A DNA stretch of 64,000 nt from JBCBDX01 sp039822005. GTDB taxonomy: Bacteria > Pseudomonadota > Alphaproteobacteria > Rhizobiales > Rhizobiaceae. A program made the translations under genes and the position numbers. The DNA lies in assembly GCA_039822005.1 (NCBI GenBank), contig JBCBMZ010000001.1, forward strand, positions 868,001 through 932,000, written 5' to 3'. The notes beneath the pieces are model-generated. The model did no database searches. It was not told where the DNA came from and saw only the letters and a list, made by a program, of their open reading frames with translations. Below are positions 26,581 through 34,894 of this stretch, one piece after another. The stretch's first letter is position 1. Every line of letters begins with the position of its first letter.

Positions 26581-27351
26581 TTGAAGGGTGCTGACGGGCA
26601 AATCGTTACGTTGACGCTTTGGCGCTTTTCAAATCTTGCAGCCAAACTTTGGATGTTTGGACAAATGGGTCTTGCAAGGCCGACCATTGCTGCCATGCCG
26701 GGCCTGGATTTCTACAAGATGGTGGGGACCGGTGCTGGCACCGGTTTCTCAACCAAGCCGAATTTCGCGCGTTACGGGCTGGTCGGCGTTTGGCAAAACT
26801 TGCAGAGCGCACAACGGTCTCTAAGCGAAACCCCGGTCATTCAAAGGCTCGCGAGTAGAGCCTGTGAAACAGTCACGCTTTACCTTGAGCCAACCCGGTC
26901 GCGTGGTCAGTGGGGTGGGTGTGAGCCGTTCCAAGTCAGCGAACAGACTGAACCATCAGGCCCGATCGTTGCGCTTACACGTGCAACGCTCAAAGCAGGG
27001 CATATTGTCCGCTTTTGGTCGCTGGTTCCTGCCATCTCATCGGCGGTCGAAGACGAGGAGACGCAACATTTTATGCTGGGGCTGGGGGAAATTCCCTATC
27101 GAAACCAGATAACATTTTCCATCTGGAGTGATGAAGCCGATATGGTTCGTTTTTCCAGGGTGAGCCCGACCCATGGTGAAGCGGTGCGCCGCGCCTATGA
27201 CGAAGGCTGGTTTGCGGAAAGCCTGTTTGCACGTTTTAATCTGGTCCATATAGAAGGTGCGTGGGCCGAACTTGCGCCGGTACAATCGCTCCTAAGTGAG
27301 CATTTCAATGACACAATTCTCAAAACTGAATTGCAAAGGGCAGTCGCGTGA
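26581..27351 (+). CDS. crtA: Spheroidene monooxygenase
   Basis: This enzyme of about 256 residues oxidises spheroidene to spheroidenone in the presence of oxygen. It matches CrtA along its length, including TRATLKAGHIVRFWSLVP, FMLGLGEIP and MVRFSRVSP. The start is a TTG at 26581, with AAGGGGG 9 nt upstream beginning within the hemA stop codon. Its stop overlaps the idi start by 1 nt (TGATG). Together with crtBICDF it predicts spheroidenone as end product. Confidence 0.93.
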   Translation: MKGADGQIVTLTLWRFSNLAAKLWMFGQMGLARPTIAAMPGLDFYKMVGTGAGTGFSTKPNFARYGLVGVWQNLQSAQRSLSETPVIQRLASRACETVTLYLEPTRSRGQWGGCEPFQVSEQTEPSGPIVALTRATLKAGHIVRFWSLVPAISSAVEDEETQHFMLGLGEIPYRNQITFSIWSDEADMVRFSRVSPTHGEAVRRAYDEGWFAESLFARFNLVHIEGAWAELAPVQSLLSEHFNDTILKTELQRAVA

Positions 27352-27905
27352 TGGCTTTTACTGATGCGAGCGCAAGCAAACCCGAGGAGACTATCATTCC
27401 TGCGATTGCGGCTGACGGTTCCTACTATCCCATTGAGAAAATGGAGGCGCATCGTTCACCTATCTTGCACTTGGCGGTGTCCGTTTTTGTGTTCGACGTG
27501 TCGAGCGGCGATCTCTTGATCCAAAAACGTGCACAAGACAAATATCACTGTGGTGGGTTATGGGCGAACACCTGCTGCACGCATCCACATTGGGATGAGG
27601 CTCTGGCCGCCAGCGCATCGCGCCGCTTGCGCGAGGAGTTGGGCATATCCGTTATTCTAAACGAACGGCGCGTTTTTGAGTATTGCGCTGATTGCGGCAA
27701 TGGTCTGCACGAACATGAGCGCGTTACATTTTACGCTGGCTATGCCGACAAGAAGTCCCTTCAGGTGCCTTTCAATGATGCGGAAGTGGCCGATATCCGG
27801 TGGGTAAACCCTGTGGCACTCCAGCAGGAGTTAGAGCAGGATGCGGGTCAGTTCGCGCCGTGGTTTCAGATATACCTTCGTGAGTTTCCGGACTTGAAAA
27901 TCTAG
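27351..27905 (+). CDS. idi: Isopentenyl-diphosphate delta-isomerase, type 1
   Basis: This 184-residue NUDIX-fold enzyme interconverts IPP and DMAPP. The metal site and catalytic cysteine are in NTCCTHPHW, with LREELG in the NUDIX region and the catalytic glutamate in LHEHERVTFYAG. It overlaps crtA and is the last gene of the hemA-crtA-idi unit. A GTG at 27348 is an alternative start. It probably raises precursor supply for carotenoid and phytol synthesis. Confidence 0.93.
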   Translation: MAFTDASASKPEETIIPAIAADGSYYPIEKMEAHRSPILHLAVSVFVFDVSSGDLLIQKRAQDKYHCGGLWANTCCTHPHWDEALAASASRRLREELGISVILNERRVFEYCADCGNGLHEHERVTFYAGYADKKSLQVPFNDAEVADIRWVNPVALQQELEQDAGQFAPWFQIYLREFPDLKI

Positions 27906-27934
27906 GTAATTTCCCGGCGAGAAATACGAAAAGA

Positions 27935-27968
27935 AAAACCCCGCTGCGTTCTCGCGTGGCGGGGTTTT
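27935..27968. terminator. Bidirectional terminator between idi and pufM
   Basis: AAAACCCCGC (27935-27944) and GCGGGGTTTT (27959-27968) form a 10-bp stem with a 14-nt loop. A-runs on one side and T-runs on the other make it functional in both directions. It closes the rightward hemA-crtA-idi transcript and the leftward superoperon ending in pufM. Confidence 0.85.
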
Positions 27969-28076
27969 CCATGCCGACAGTTGGGAATTTTAGCTTAGGA
28001 CTGGCGGCTTTTAAGCGTCCAAACTTCTGTTTGACGGCCGGGGCACCGATAGCGCCCCGATGTCAGTTTCTATCCC

Positions 28077-29051
28077 CTATTTGCCCCACTCGGAGACGGT
28101 GGAATCGGGTGTGTCGGGCCACCAGGTTGGGTCTTCGGGCACGATACCGTGCTTGATACCCCACGCTGTCCAGTCGTCGACAACCGTGCCGGTGAGCAGG
28201 ATGCCGATGCCGCCGGTGATACAAGTCAGCATAGCGAACCACCAAGCCCAGCGGTGTACGCTTTCCATCGTGGCGTTAAAGCCCATGGTCCAGCGCCAAA
28301 ACAGGGCTGCACGCTCAGAGGCTGTACCGCGATCGGTGATCTGCTCAATCTCACGCTCGCCGCCATAACGGCTGACCGCAAGAATGGTCGCGCCGTGCAT
28401 CGCAAACAGGAGCGCGGAACCATAAAGGAACACGATCGACAGCATGTGGAACGGGTTCCAGAACAGGCTACCGCCCCAGATTAGTGAGAAGTTTGACGTC
28501 CACTCAAGGTGCGACAGAAGTCCGTATGGCACCGCTTCGGACCATGAGCCCATCGCGATCGGACGGATCAAGCCGAGCACCAGGAAAAGCCAAATGGCAG
28601 CGGCAAAAGCTGCACATACGTGCAGGCCGAGGCCAAGCTGAACGGCACGCTGGTACATGCGGCCCCACCACAAGATGACAGATGCCAAAATGAAGAAGGA
28701 GGAAATCAGATACCAGCCGCCCTCATCGAGCGGAGGAATTGAAAGACCATATTCTTCAAAGGGCGGATCTAATGTGTGGAATGGCATTTCCAGCACGAAC
28801 CGAACCGGATTGAAGTCAACAGAAGCCCAATAGTTCAGGCCAATGATGACAAAGCCGATGGTGAAGCAAATTGCGGACGCGGTGCCCAGGAACCCGAGAT
28901 AGATCGGGCCGATTTGCGCATTGCCGAAAACACCAGCCAACCAGGAAAAGAATGATCCTTTGCCGCGGTCGACTTCGCTTTCGATGGGGACGCCAGCTTC
29001 CAGATGCCCTCGCACCTGAACCATGGTGATGAGATTTTGATATTCAGCCAT
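28077..29051 (-). CDS. pufM: Photosynthetic reaction centre M subunit
   Basis: This 324-residue subunit of the type-II reaction centre has five transmembrane helices and binds bacteriochlorophyll, bacteriopheophytin, QA and the iron. Histidine ligands are visible in SHLEWTSNF, FHMLSIVFLYGSALLFAMHG and ESVHRWAWWF. AGGAGG precedes the ATG. It follows pufL by 12 nt and is the last puf gene; no pufC or pufX follows before the terminator. Confidence 0.97.
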   Translation of the reverse strand: MAEYQNLITMVQVRGHLEAGVPIESEVDRGKGSFFSWLAGVFGNAQIGPIYLGFLGTASAICFTIGFVIIGLNYWASVDFNPVRFVLEMPFHTLDPPFEEYGLSIPPLDEGGWYLISSFFILASVILWWGRMYQRAVQLGLGLHVCAAFAAAIWLFLVLGLIRPIAMGSWSEAVPYGLLSHLEWTSNFSLIWGGSLFWNPFHMLSIVFLYGSALLFAMHGATILAVSRYGGEREIEQITDRGTASERAALFWRWTMGFNATMESVHRWAWWFAMLTCITGGIGILLTGTVVDDWTAWGIKHGIVPEDPTWWPDTPDSTVSEWGK

Positions 29052-29063
29052 GATGCATTCCTC

Positions 29064-29918
29064 CTAGCGTGCCCACATTTGGGAGAACTCGCGGAGCGGC
29101 TCCCACCAGTCGATCCATGAACCGCCATAGATCGGGCCGGCTGAGATGAAGATACAAACCGCGGACCAGAAACCGGCGTTCAACGCCAAGAGCAAGCCGA
29201 GCCGGTGAATGCCAAGCGTCCCGATGGAATAGCCGATAGTGTCGCGGAAATAGGTGTCTTCATATTCTGGTGTTTTGACTTCGTTGCGTTCAGTGTTCTT
29301 AGATTTATGCGTACGCGGATTGACGGCGGAAAGAACCATGCCGCCATGCAGTGCGAGCGCCAGCGTCGTCGTAAAGAAGAACGTGATCGCGATCATGTGC
29401 GCCGGATTGTAGTGGAAATTGCCGTATTGATAGCCGGTGTTCCACACCCATTGCAGGTGGCTCATGATCCCGTACGGAAAGCCGTGTCCCCAGGCGCCCA
29501 AGAGAAGGGGCCGGAAAACGACCAGCGTCAAATAGGCGAAAACCGCGACCGAAAAGGCAAATGGAATGTGATAACCGATGCCGAGTTTTCGGCATATTTC
29601 CACTTCCCGTAAAATCCAGGATACGAATGCGCCGATGGCGCAAATGGTGACAATTTGCCAAAGGCCGCCCTCTTTGAGAGGAGCAAGTCCCAGGCCGTAT
29701 TCGATGGGTGGCGGATTGATTGAAATCAGCCAGATGTTCCAGGTGGGTCCGAGCGACGCACCATAGACGATAAGTACTGTACCGAGCGCGGCGAAAAACG
29801 CCGTGGTCACGCCGAAGAAGCCCACATAGAAGGGGCCGACCCAGAAATCAAACAGGTCGCCGCCAACAAGCGTGCCGCCGCGAACGCGATATTTCCGCTC
29901 AAAGCTAAGCATTGCCAT
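29064..29918 (-). CDS. pufL: Photosynthetic reaction centre L subunit
   Basis: This 284-residue five-helix subunit binds half of the cofactors and QB. The family N-terminus MAMLSFERKYRVRGGTL fixes the start at 29918, with GGAGG 5 nt upstream. Histidine ligands lie in SHLQWVWN, YNPAHMIAIT and ALHGG. It is separated from pufA by a strong intercistronic hairpin, as in other purple bacteria. Confidence 0.97.
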   Translation of the reverse strand: MAMLSFERKYRVRGGTLVGGDLFDFWVGPFYVGFFGVTTAFFAALGTVLIVYGASLGPTWNIWLISINPPPIEYGLGLAPLKEGGLWQIVTICAIGAFVSWILREVEICRKLGIGYHIPFAFSVAVFAYLTLVVFRPLLLGAWGHGFPYGIMSHLQWVWNTGYQYGNFHYNPAHMIAITFFFTTTLALALHGGMVLSAVNPRTHKSKNTERNEVKTPEYEDTYFRDTIGYSIGTLGIHRLGLLLALNAGFWSAVCIFISAGPIYGGSWIDWWEPLREFSQMWAR

Positions 29919-29987
29919 AGTTACCTCCGATGCCAAGTCGGTGCGTTTGGGGGGCGTTCCGGTTGGCGTGTTTGGACGAAATTTATT

Positions 29988-30027
29988 TGGTGGCGGGCAA
30001 TATCGAGAGGGTCTTTGCCCGCCACCA
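29988..30027 (-). promoter_or_regulatory. pufA-pufL intercistronic stabilising hairpin
   Basis: TGGTGGCGGGCAA (29988-30000) is perfectly complementary to TTGCCCGCCACCA (30015-30027), a 13-bp stem with a 14-nt loop. It lies 18 nt after the pufA stop and 70 nt before pufL. The equivalent hairpin in Rhodobacter protects the pufBA segment from 3'-5' decay and so raises LH1 over reaction-centre expression. Confidence 0.85.
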
Positions 30028-30045
30028 TTTCTTGTTCGCTGGATC

Positions 30046-30240
30046 TTAAGTGAGCATGGACAGTGCTTGCACTGCCGTGTTCACGTCGAGCGAGCCGGTT
30101 GTTACCGGGTTGCCTTCGAACCAGTTGAAGCGTTCTGTCGACAGCAGGACGAAATGAATCATCGCAGCCAGCGAGAACAGGAATACGCCTTGGACGACCA
30201 GCGTTTTGCGCGGATCGAAAACCATCCAGATTCTCCACAT
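30046..30240 (-). CDS. pufA: LH1 antenna alpha polypeptide with extended C-terminus
   Basis: This 64-residue single-helix antenna protein binds BChl through the histidine in MIHFVLLSTERFNW. The N-terminus MWRIWMVFDPR is the classical LH1 alpha start. After FEGNP the chain continues about 18 residues and ends in SLDVNTAVQALSMLT, which closely resembles the end of the neighbouring LH1 beta. GGAG lies 7 nt upstream of the ATG. It is 12 nt downstream of pufB. Confidence 0.95.
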   Translation of the reverse strand: MWRIWMVFDPRKTLVVQGVFLFSLAAMIHFVLLSTERFNWFEGNPVTTGSLDVNTAVQALSMLT

Positions 30241-30252
30241 GTCGCTTCTCCT

Positions 30253-30474
30253 TTACGAAAGCATTGGCAGGAGTGCCGATACCGTCTGGTTTACGTTCTC
30301 AAGAGCAGCGTAACCATTCGGGCCGGGGATCCACGGACGCCAGAGCCATACGAGGAAGTGAGCGACCACCGCGATAATCACGAAGAGCGTCATCCCTTGC
30401 AGGTAGAACTTGTGGAACTCCTGGGCTTCACCTTCGGACATGCCGGAGAGTGAAACGCTATTTGGACTGGACAT
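30253..30474 (-). CDS. pufB: LH1 antenna beta polypeptide with extended C-terminus
   Basis: This 73-residue LH1 beta protein has the family motif EAQEFHKFYLQG, a transmembrane helix ending in AHFLVWLWRPWIPG, and two histidines, the second being the BChl ligand. Typical LH1 beta ends shortly after RPW. Here about 24 extra residues follow, ending in LENVNQTVSALLPMLS, similar to the tail of PufA. A strong AGGAGG precedes the ATG. Confidence 0.95.
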   Translation of the reverse strand: MSSPNSVSLSGMSEGEAQEFHKFYLQGMTLFVIIAVVAHFLVWLWRPWIPGPNGYAALENVNQTVSALLPMLS

Positions 30475-30496
30475 AAATATACCTCCTAGTCACGTC

Positions 30497-30514
30497 GCCG
30501 CGGGGCCCCGCGGC
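30497..30514 (-). promoter_or_regulatory. GC-rich perfect palindrome between pufQ and pufB
   Basis: GCCGCGGGGCCCCGCGGC is an 18-nt perfect palindrome about 20 nt before the pufB ribosome site. It would form a stable structure at the 5' side of the pufBA message, where processing that removes pufQ is expected. No T-run follows it. Confidence 0.55.
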
Positions 30515-30554
30515 CGGGTTGCTCTGGAACGTGGTGACCCAAGTCCCTTCGCGT

Positions 30555-30580
30555 TTTGACGGTCGTAGACGGCCGTCAAA
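30555..30580 (-). promoter_or_regulatory. Hairpin following pufQ
   Basis: TTTGACGG (30555-30562) pairs with CCGTCAAA (30573-30580) around a 10-nt loop, 13 nt after the pufQ stop. It may protect or terminate part of the pufQ transcript. No T-run follows in the leftward direction. Confidence 0.5.
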
Positions 30581-30593
30581 GGGGAACCATGCT

Positions 30594-30806
30594 TCACGCC
30601 AAATAGGCATAGCCTACAGCGGCCCGCGCCGATGAAAGCGCCTCGGTGAAGATGGAATCAGGTTGCTTTTCTTGGCTGCCAACGCGCTTTGCAGTGGCGA
30701 CCATCAGGCACGGGATGAAACACAACGCGACCAACGCACGGTACTCAAAGCGGTCGCGTGCCCGGGTTCGCCTTGCGCGGCCCTGTGTGTGATCAACATA
30801 AGCCAT
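30594..30806 (-). CDS. pufQ: PufQ, bacteriochlorophyll synthesis/assembly protein
   Basis: This 70-residue protein has one membrane segment (EYRALVALCFIPCLMVATAKRV, about residues 22-42) and the PufQ-like tail IFTEALSSARAAVGYAYLA. PufQ is thought to help deliver bacteriochlorophyll intermediates during complex assembly. The ATG at 30806 has GGGAG upstream; an earlier ATG overlaps bchZ. Position between bchZ and pufB is the classical pufQ slot. The sequence is diverged, so the name rests partly on context. Confidence 0.82.
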   Translation of the reverse strand: MAYVDHTQGRARRTRARDRFEYRALVALCFIPCLMVATAKRVGSQEKQPDSIFTEALSSARAAVGYAYLA

Positions 30807-30838
30807 TGTGTTTCTCCCTTTTTGGATTTGGATCATCA

Positions 30839-32299
30839 TCATGCAGCCCTCGCTGATGACAGTTTCTGGTGTGCACGCCGAACCTGCTCGGGCTCCACGG
30901 TCACAGAATTTTCTGCGTGTGCGATGGTTTCAGCGGCATCGCGCAAACGCTTGGCGGTGGAGATGCGCACCAGCACAGGTTCGCGCGATATCAAATCGTC
31001 CAGCTCTGCCTGCGCGGCAGCGGCCCATGCCAAATCGCGCGTCAAGCGGGCGGGTGTTGCGTCAACATGATCGAGGTCGGTGGACAGCGGGATGATATTG
31101 AAGAGCGCATCGAACATGCCGTTGCACACTTCCTGGATCATCCAGGTGGCACCAGAGTAACCCATGATCGGCGTGCCGGTGTGACGCCGGATGATGGCGC
31201 CGGGAAACGAAACCGGGATGTACATGGCGCGCGATCCAGCCTCGGCCATATACATGCGCTCATTGTAAGAACCGAACATGATTAGTGGTGGCGTGTCTTT
31301 GATAGCGGCGCGGATCGCCTGATTGTCGGGCTTCTTTCCGGCGTTTCGCTGGAACGAGAAGGCGCAGGGCAAGCCCATTTCGTCTTCCAGAAAATGGCGT
31401 ATGCCGCGCTCATAGGTCTCGGTGGCCACGATGGCGAAGGACGCGGTTGCAAAGAAATCCTGCGTCACTGATCGCCACAAATCCCACATGGGTTTGAGCG
31501 TTGTGTGCTTCTCGCGCTCGATGAACGGTTCCGGATCCAGGTCTAGCAATTCGCCCAGCTTGCGCAGGAATGCCGTTGTGGAATGAATGCCGATGGGGGC
31601 CTGCAAGTAGGGCCGGTCGAGCGCTTCACAAAGAAGACGGCCGAACTCTCGATAAAGACACACATTGACATGGGCGTCGGACAGTCTTTGTACATCAGCC
31701 AGATGTGAGCCGAGTGGGAACGTCATGTTGACTTCTGCACCTATGCCCTCGATCAGTCGGCGTATCTCGGCGAGATCGGACGGCAGGTTGAAGGTTCCAT
31801 ATTGCGCACCGATGATGTTGACCTTCGGCTTGCCACCTTCCGGCACCGGCTTTGCCGGGCGGACCTTGCCTTTTTTCGGGCCGTATTCGGTCCAAAGCCA
31901 TTTGAGCGCGCGGTCTGCCGACTGCCATTGATCTTCGTCAATCGTGCGCGGCAGGAAGCGCTGAATGTTGGTCCCTTCAGGCGTCACGCCACCGCCAATC
32001 ATCTCCGCGATGGAGCCTGTCACCACAACGGCGGGTAAATCCGGGTCAAGCGCTGCGCGTGCGTTTTTCATCGCCTGCTCGGTGCCGGTCTTGCCGAGCT
32101 CTTCTTCGGAAAGGCCGGTGACGACGATGGGTAGTTCATGCGGAGGCAGGGCGTCGGTGTAGTGCAGAACCGACGTCACCGGTAGGTTTTCACAGCCAAC
32201 CGGGCCGTCAACGATAACTTGGAGGCCCTTGATGGCGGTAAACGAATAGACCGAGCCCCAATAGCCGCCGGCGCGATCATGATCGATAATCAACGTCAT
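30839..32299 (-). CDS. bchZ: Chlorophyllide a reductase subunit Z
   Basis: This 486-residue subunit pairs with BchY to form the catalytic NB-type component of chlorophyllide reductase, which reduces the C7-C8 bond of the chlorin. The nitrogenase-like N-terminus GGYWGSVYSFTAIKGLQ and VDGPVGCENLPV carry a cluster-ligand cysteine. It overlaps bchY by 4 nt (ATGA) and precedes pufQ. The puf promoter is likely to lie within its 3' part, as in Rhodobacter. Confidence 0.97.
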   Translation of the reverse strand: MTLIIDHDRAGGYWGSVYSFTAIKGLQVIVDGPVGCENLPVTSVLHYTDALPPHELPIVVTGLSEEELGKTGTEQAMKNARAALDPDLPAVVVTGSIAEMIGGGVTPEGTNIQRFLPRTIDEDQWQSADRALKWLWTEYGPKKGKVRPAKPVPEGGKPKVNIIGAQYGTFNLPSDLAEIRRLIEGIGAEVNMTFPLGSHLADVQRLSDAHVNVCLYREFGRLLCEALDRPYLQAPIGIHSTTAFLRKLGELLDLDPEPFIEREKHTTLKPMWDLWRSVTQDFFATASFAIVATETYERGIRHFLEDEMGLPCAFSFQRNAGKKPDNQAIRAAIKDTPPLIMFGSYNERMYMAEAGSRAMYIPVSFPGAIIRRHTGTPIMGYSGATWMIQEVCNGMFDALFNIIPLSTDLDHVDATPARLTRDLAWAAAAQAELDDLISREPVLVRISTAKRLRDAAETIAHAENSVTVEPEQVRRAHQKLSSARAA

Positions 32300-33879
32300 G
32301 TGCCCACCGCCTCGCCGGCATCAACGGCGTTGTTCTTCTTGGCCTGGGCAGCGATTCGCGCCGCATATTTCTTACGGAACGCTGAGCGATCTTGCGGGAC
32401 ATCTTCCCAAACGCCGGCCGTGTCGCCTTTGCCGACGCCGGTAAAGAAAGCGTCCATGCGGTCAAAGCGGGCCTTGTTGCCTATGGCCGCATTGACCACT
32501 TGCGCGATGGAGCCGGCACCGGCCGGACCCATGAGGGGGCGAGCCGAAATCAGGTTCGTGAAATAAAGCGCCGGGGTTGCCGCTTCCTTGGCATGCTGGA
32601 CAACCGGTGTTGTGCCAATTGCCAAGTCGGGCTTGTATTCTTCAAATGCCGCAATGTCCTGTTCGAGCGACGCGCGGAACTGCAACTGTACGCCTTTTGC
32701 GGCCAGCCAATCGGCATCGGCTTGCGTTTGCGGTGTGCGAGGACAGGCAGTGCCGACATATTTCAGGTCAGCGCCCGCTTCCACCAACAAACGGGCCACC
32801 AAAAGCTCAGAACCTTCGTACCCGGAGAGCGTGATACGGCCTTTGATGGGCGCACCGGCCAGCGCGCCACGGGTTGCACCGAGCATTGCGTTGCGGGCGG
32901 CGTCAGCCTTGGCGCTTGAGATGTTGCAGGCCTTGGCGATTGCAGCGAGCCAGTCTTGGGTTCCTTCGACGCCAACGGGCGCGGAAGGCACATGGCTGCG
33001 GCCAGCGGCGGTAAACTCGCGCAGGGACGCCGTGTAAAATGGATGCATCGCCGCGACGGTCGCACAATCGAGGGCCGAGTAGAGTTCGCGCCATTCGCGC
33101 ACAGGCACCGTCGGGCCAACGCCCAGGCCCATCGGCTCGATCATCGCAGCAATCATCATCGGGTCGGCTGGGAACATTTCGCCAAGCAGCGTGATCGTCG
33201 GGCGATCATCAACACCGGCGCGGGGCATGGGAACCGGTCCTGCCGCGATTTCTTCGCGGGCATAGCGCAACATTGCCGCCGACAAGACATCCTTGGCTTC
33301 AGCATGGGTTGGAACACCAAAGCCGGGTACATCAATGCCGACAATACGCACGCCGTTGATTTCTCTAGGCAGCATCTGCAGCGGAACGCCCGATGCGGTC
33401 GGCACACACAGATTGGTGACGATAATGGCGTCATAGTTTTCCGGATCGGCGGTTTCATTAACCGCGTCGCGAATGTCTTCGTAGAGCTTGCCGGTCACAA
33501 GACTTTCGGAATCAAAAGGCACATAACCGACCGAACGCCGCGCGCCGTAAAAATGTGAGGTAAACGTCAGGCCGTAAACACAGCAAGCAGAACCAGAAAG
33601 GATCGTCGCCATGCGGCGCATGCGTAAACCAACGCGAAGAGATCCAAACGCCGGGCACATGGATTGTGGCTGCTCGTGCGGGCCTTTGGGATAATCGCGC
33701 TCAAAGCCTTCCATCAGTTCGGCATTGCCTGCCGCTTTTGCCGCAGCTGCCATTTGCTCGGCGCCGGCATGGCAACCGCTTTTTGCCATGTCCACGCGCG
33801 CCTCGCGAACCGCAGCGTCCTCGGCGGGTGCCGGGATAGCCTCCAAATGCGGGTTCTTTATGAGCGTTGTGGTCGTCAT
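32296..33879 (-). CDS. bchY: Chlorophyllide a reductase subunit Y
   Basis: This 527-residue NB-type subunit of chlorophyllide reductase shares 4Fe-4S ligands with BchZ; cysteine sites include SMCPAFGSLR, ACCVYG and TNLCVPTASG. The start MTTTTLIKNPHL at 33879 lies 7 nt after bchX. The reading frame stays open for 116 more codons upstream, but that stretch is bchX read out of frame. Translationally coupled to bchZ by ATGA. Confidence 0.97.
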   Translation of the reverse strand: MTTTTLIKNPHLEAIPAPAEDAAVREARVDMAKSGCHAGAEQMAAAAKAAGNAELMEGFERDYPKGPHEQPQSMCPAFGSLRVGLRMRRMATILSGSACCVYGLTFTSHFYGARRSVGYVPFDSESLVTGKLYEDIRDAVNETADPENYDAIIVTNLCVPTASGVPLQMLPREINGVRIVGIDVPGFGVPTHAEAKDVLSAAMLRYAREEIAAGPVPMPRAGVDDRPTITLLGEMFPADPMMIAAMIEPMGLGVGPTVPVREWRELYSALDCATVAAMHPFYTASLREFTAAGRSHVPSAPVGVEGTQDWLAAIAKACNISSAKADAARNAMLGATRGALAGAPIKGRITLSGYEGSELLVARLLVEAGADLKYVGTACPRTPQTQADADWLAAKGVQLQFRASLEQDIAAFEEYKPDLAIGTTPVVQHAKEAATPALYFTNLISARPLMGPAGAGSIAQVVNAAIGNKARFDRMDAFFTGVGKGDTAGVWEDVPQDRSAFRKKYAARIAAQAKKNNAVDAGEAVGT

Positions 33880-33886
33880 GGCGTCG

Positions 33887-34894
33887 TCAAACCTCGTCGT
33901 AGACCACTTCAAGCGAAGGTTTGTTGAGCTTGGATGCCGCGCACATATCATCTTGGGTCGCCGGTGTGAGCTGAAAATCACTGCCGGTTTCTTCCGTATC
34001 GAACAGCGCCAGCAATTCATCCTGGGAAAGCGGCGAGGGCTGTTTAGGCGGTGCGTCACACAAATTGTCAGCCAGTTCGCCAAACAATTCGCCCCACTGG
34101 CCATCGGGGTATCCGATGATCTGATAGTTGGCGGACTTTCGACGGATGTCCTCGTCTTGCGGTATGGCGGCCAGGATCGGAATGCCCGCTTCTTTGGCAA
34201 AGGCCGCTGCTTCGCCTGTGCCGTCATCCTTGTTCACAACCAGTCCGGCAACACCGACATTGCCGCCCAGCTTGCGGAAATATTCGACTGCTGAGCAAAC
34301 ATTGTTGGCCACGTAAAGCGATTGCAAATCGTTGGAGCCGACAACAACGACCTTCTGGCACATGTCGCGGGCGATCGGCAGGCCGAAGCCACCGCAGACC
34401 ACGTCGCCAAGGAAATCGAGCAAGACATAGTCAAAGTCCCACTCGTGGAAGCCCAGTTTTTCCAACGTTTCAAAGCCATGAATGATGCCACGACCACCGC
34501 AACCGCGCCCTACTTCCGGGCCGCCGAGTTCCATGGCGAAAACGCCATCGCGCTTGAAGCAAACATCGGAAATGGTGACTTCTTCGCCAGCTGCCTTTTT
34601 CGCCGAGGATGTCTCGATGATGGTCGGGCAAGCCTTGCCACCAAACAGAAGCGATGTGGTGTCAGACTTTGGATCGCAGCCGATCAGAAGCACTTTTTTG
34701 CCTTGGCGCGTGAGCATGTAAGACAGGTTGGCCAGCGTGAAGGACTTTCCGATTCCGCCTTTGCCATAGATCGCAATGATTTGGGTCTCTTTGGTCACTT
34801 CCGCTTTGACGGGCGCATCGGGTTCAATGGCGGCTTCGTCGCGCAGCGCCTGATTATAGGCCTCGCGGCCAGCTGGCGTGCTGTCGTCCATCAT
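33887..34894 (-). CDS. bchX: Chlorophyllide a reductase iron protein BchX
   Basis: This 335-residue nitrogenase iron-protein relative delivers electrons to BchYZ with ATP hydrolysis. The P-loop is YGKGGIGKSF at residues 43-52. The switch and cluster cysteines lie in CGGRGIIHGFE and FLGDVVCGGFG. It overlaps bchC by 4 nt (ATGA). The C-terminal tail after the conserved domain is acidic and variable. Confidence 0.97.
   Translation of the reverse strand: MMDDSTPAGREAYNQALRDEAAIEPDAPVKAEVTKETQIIAIYGKGGIGKSFTLANLSYMLTRQGKKVLLIGCDPKSDTTSLLFGGKACPTIIETSSAKKAAGEEVTISDVCFKRDGVFAMELGGPEVGRGCGGRGIIHGFETLEKLGFHEWDFDYVLLDFLGDVVCGGFGLPIARDMCQKVVVVGSNDLQSLYVANNVCSAVEYFRKLGGNVGVAGLVVNKDDGTGEAAAFAKEAGIPILAAIPQDEDIRRKSANYQIIGYPDGQWGELFGELADNLCDAPPKQPSPLSQDELLALFDTEETGSDFQLTPATQDDMCAASKLNKPSLEVVYDEV

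Noticed and set aside
32296..34227. A 643-codon open frame ending with bchY
   Set aside because: The first 116 codons are bchX read in another frame and lack BchY similarity; the true start is 33879.
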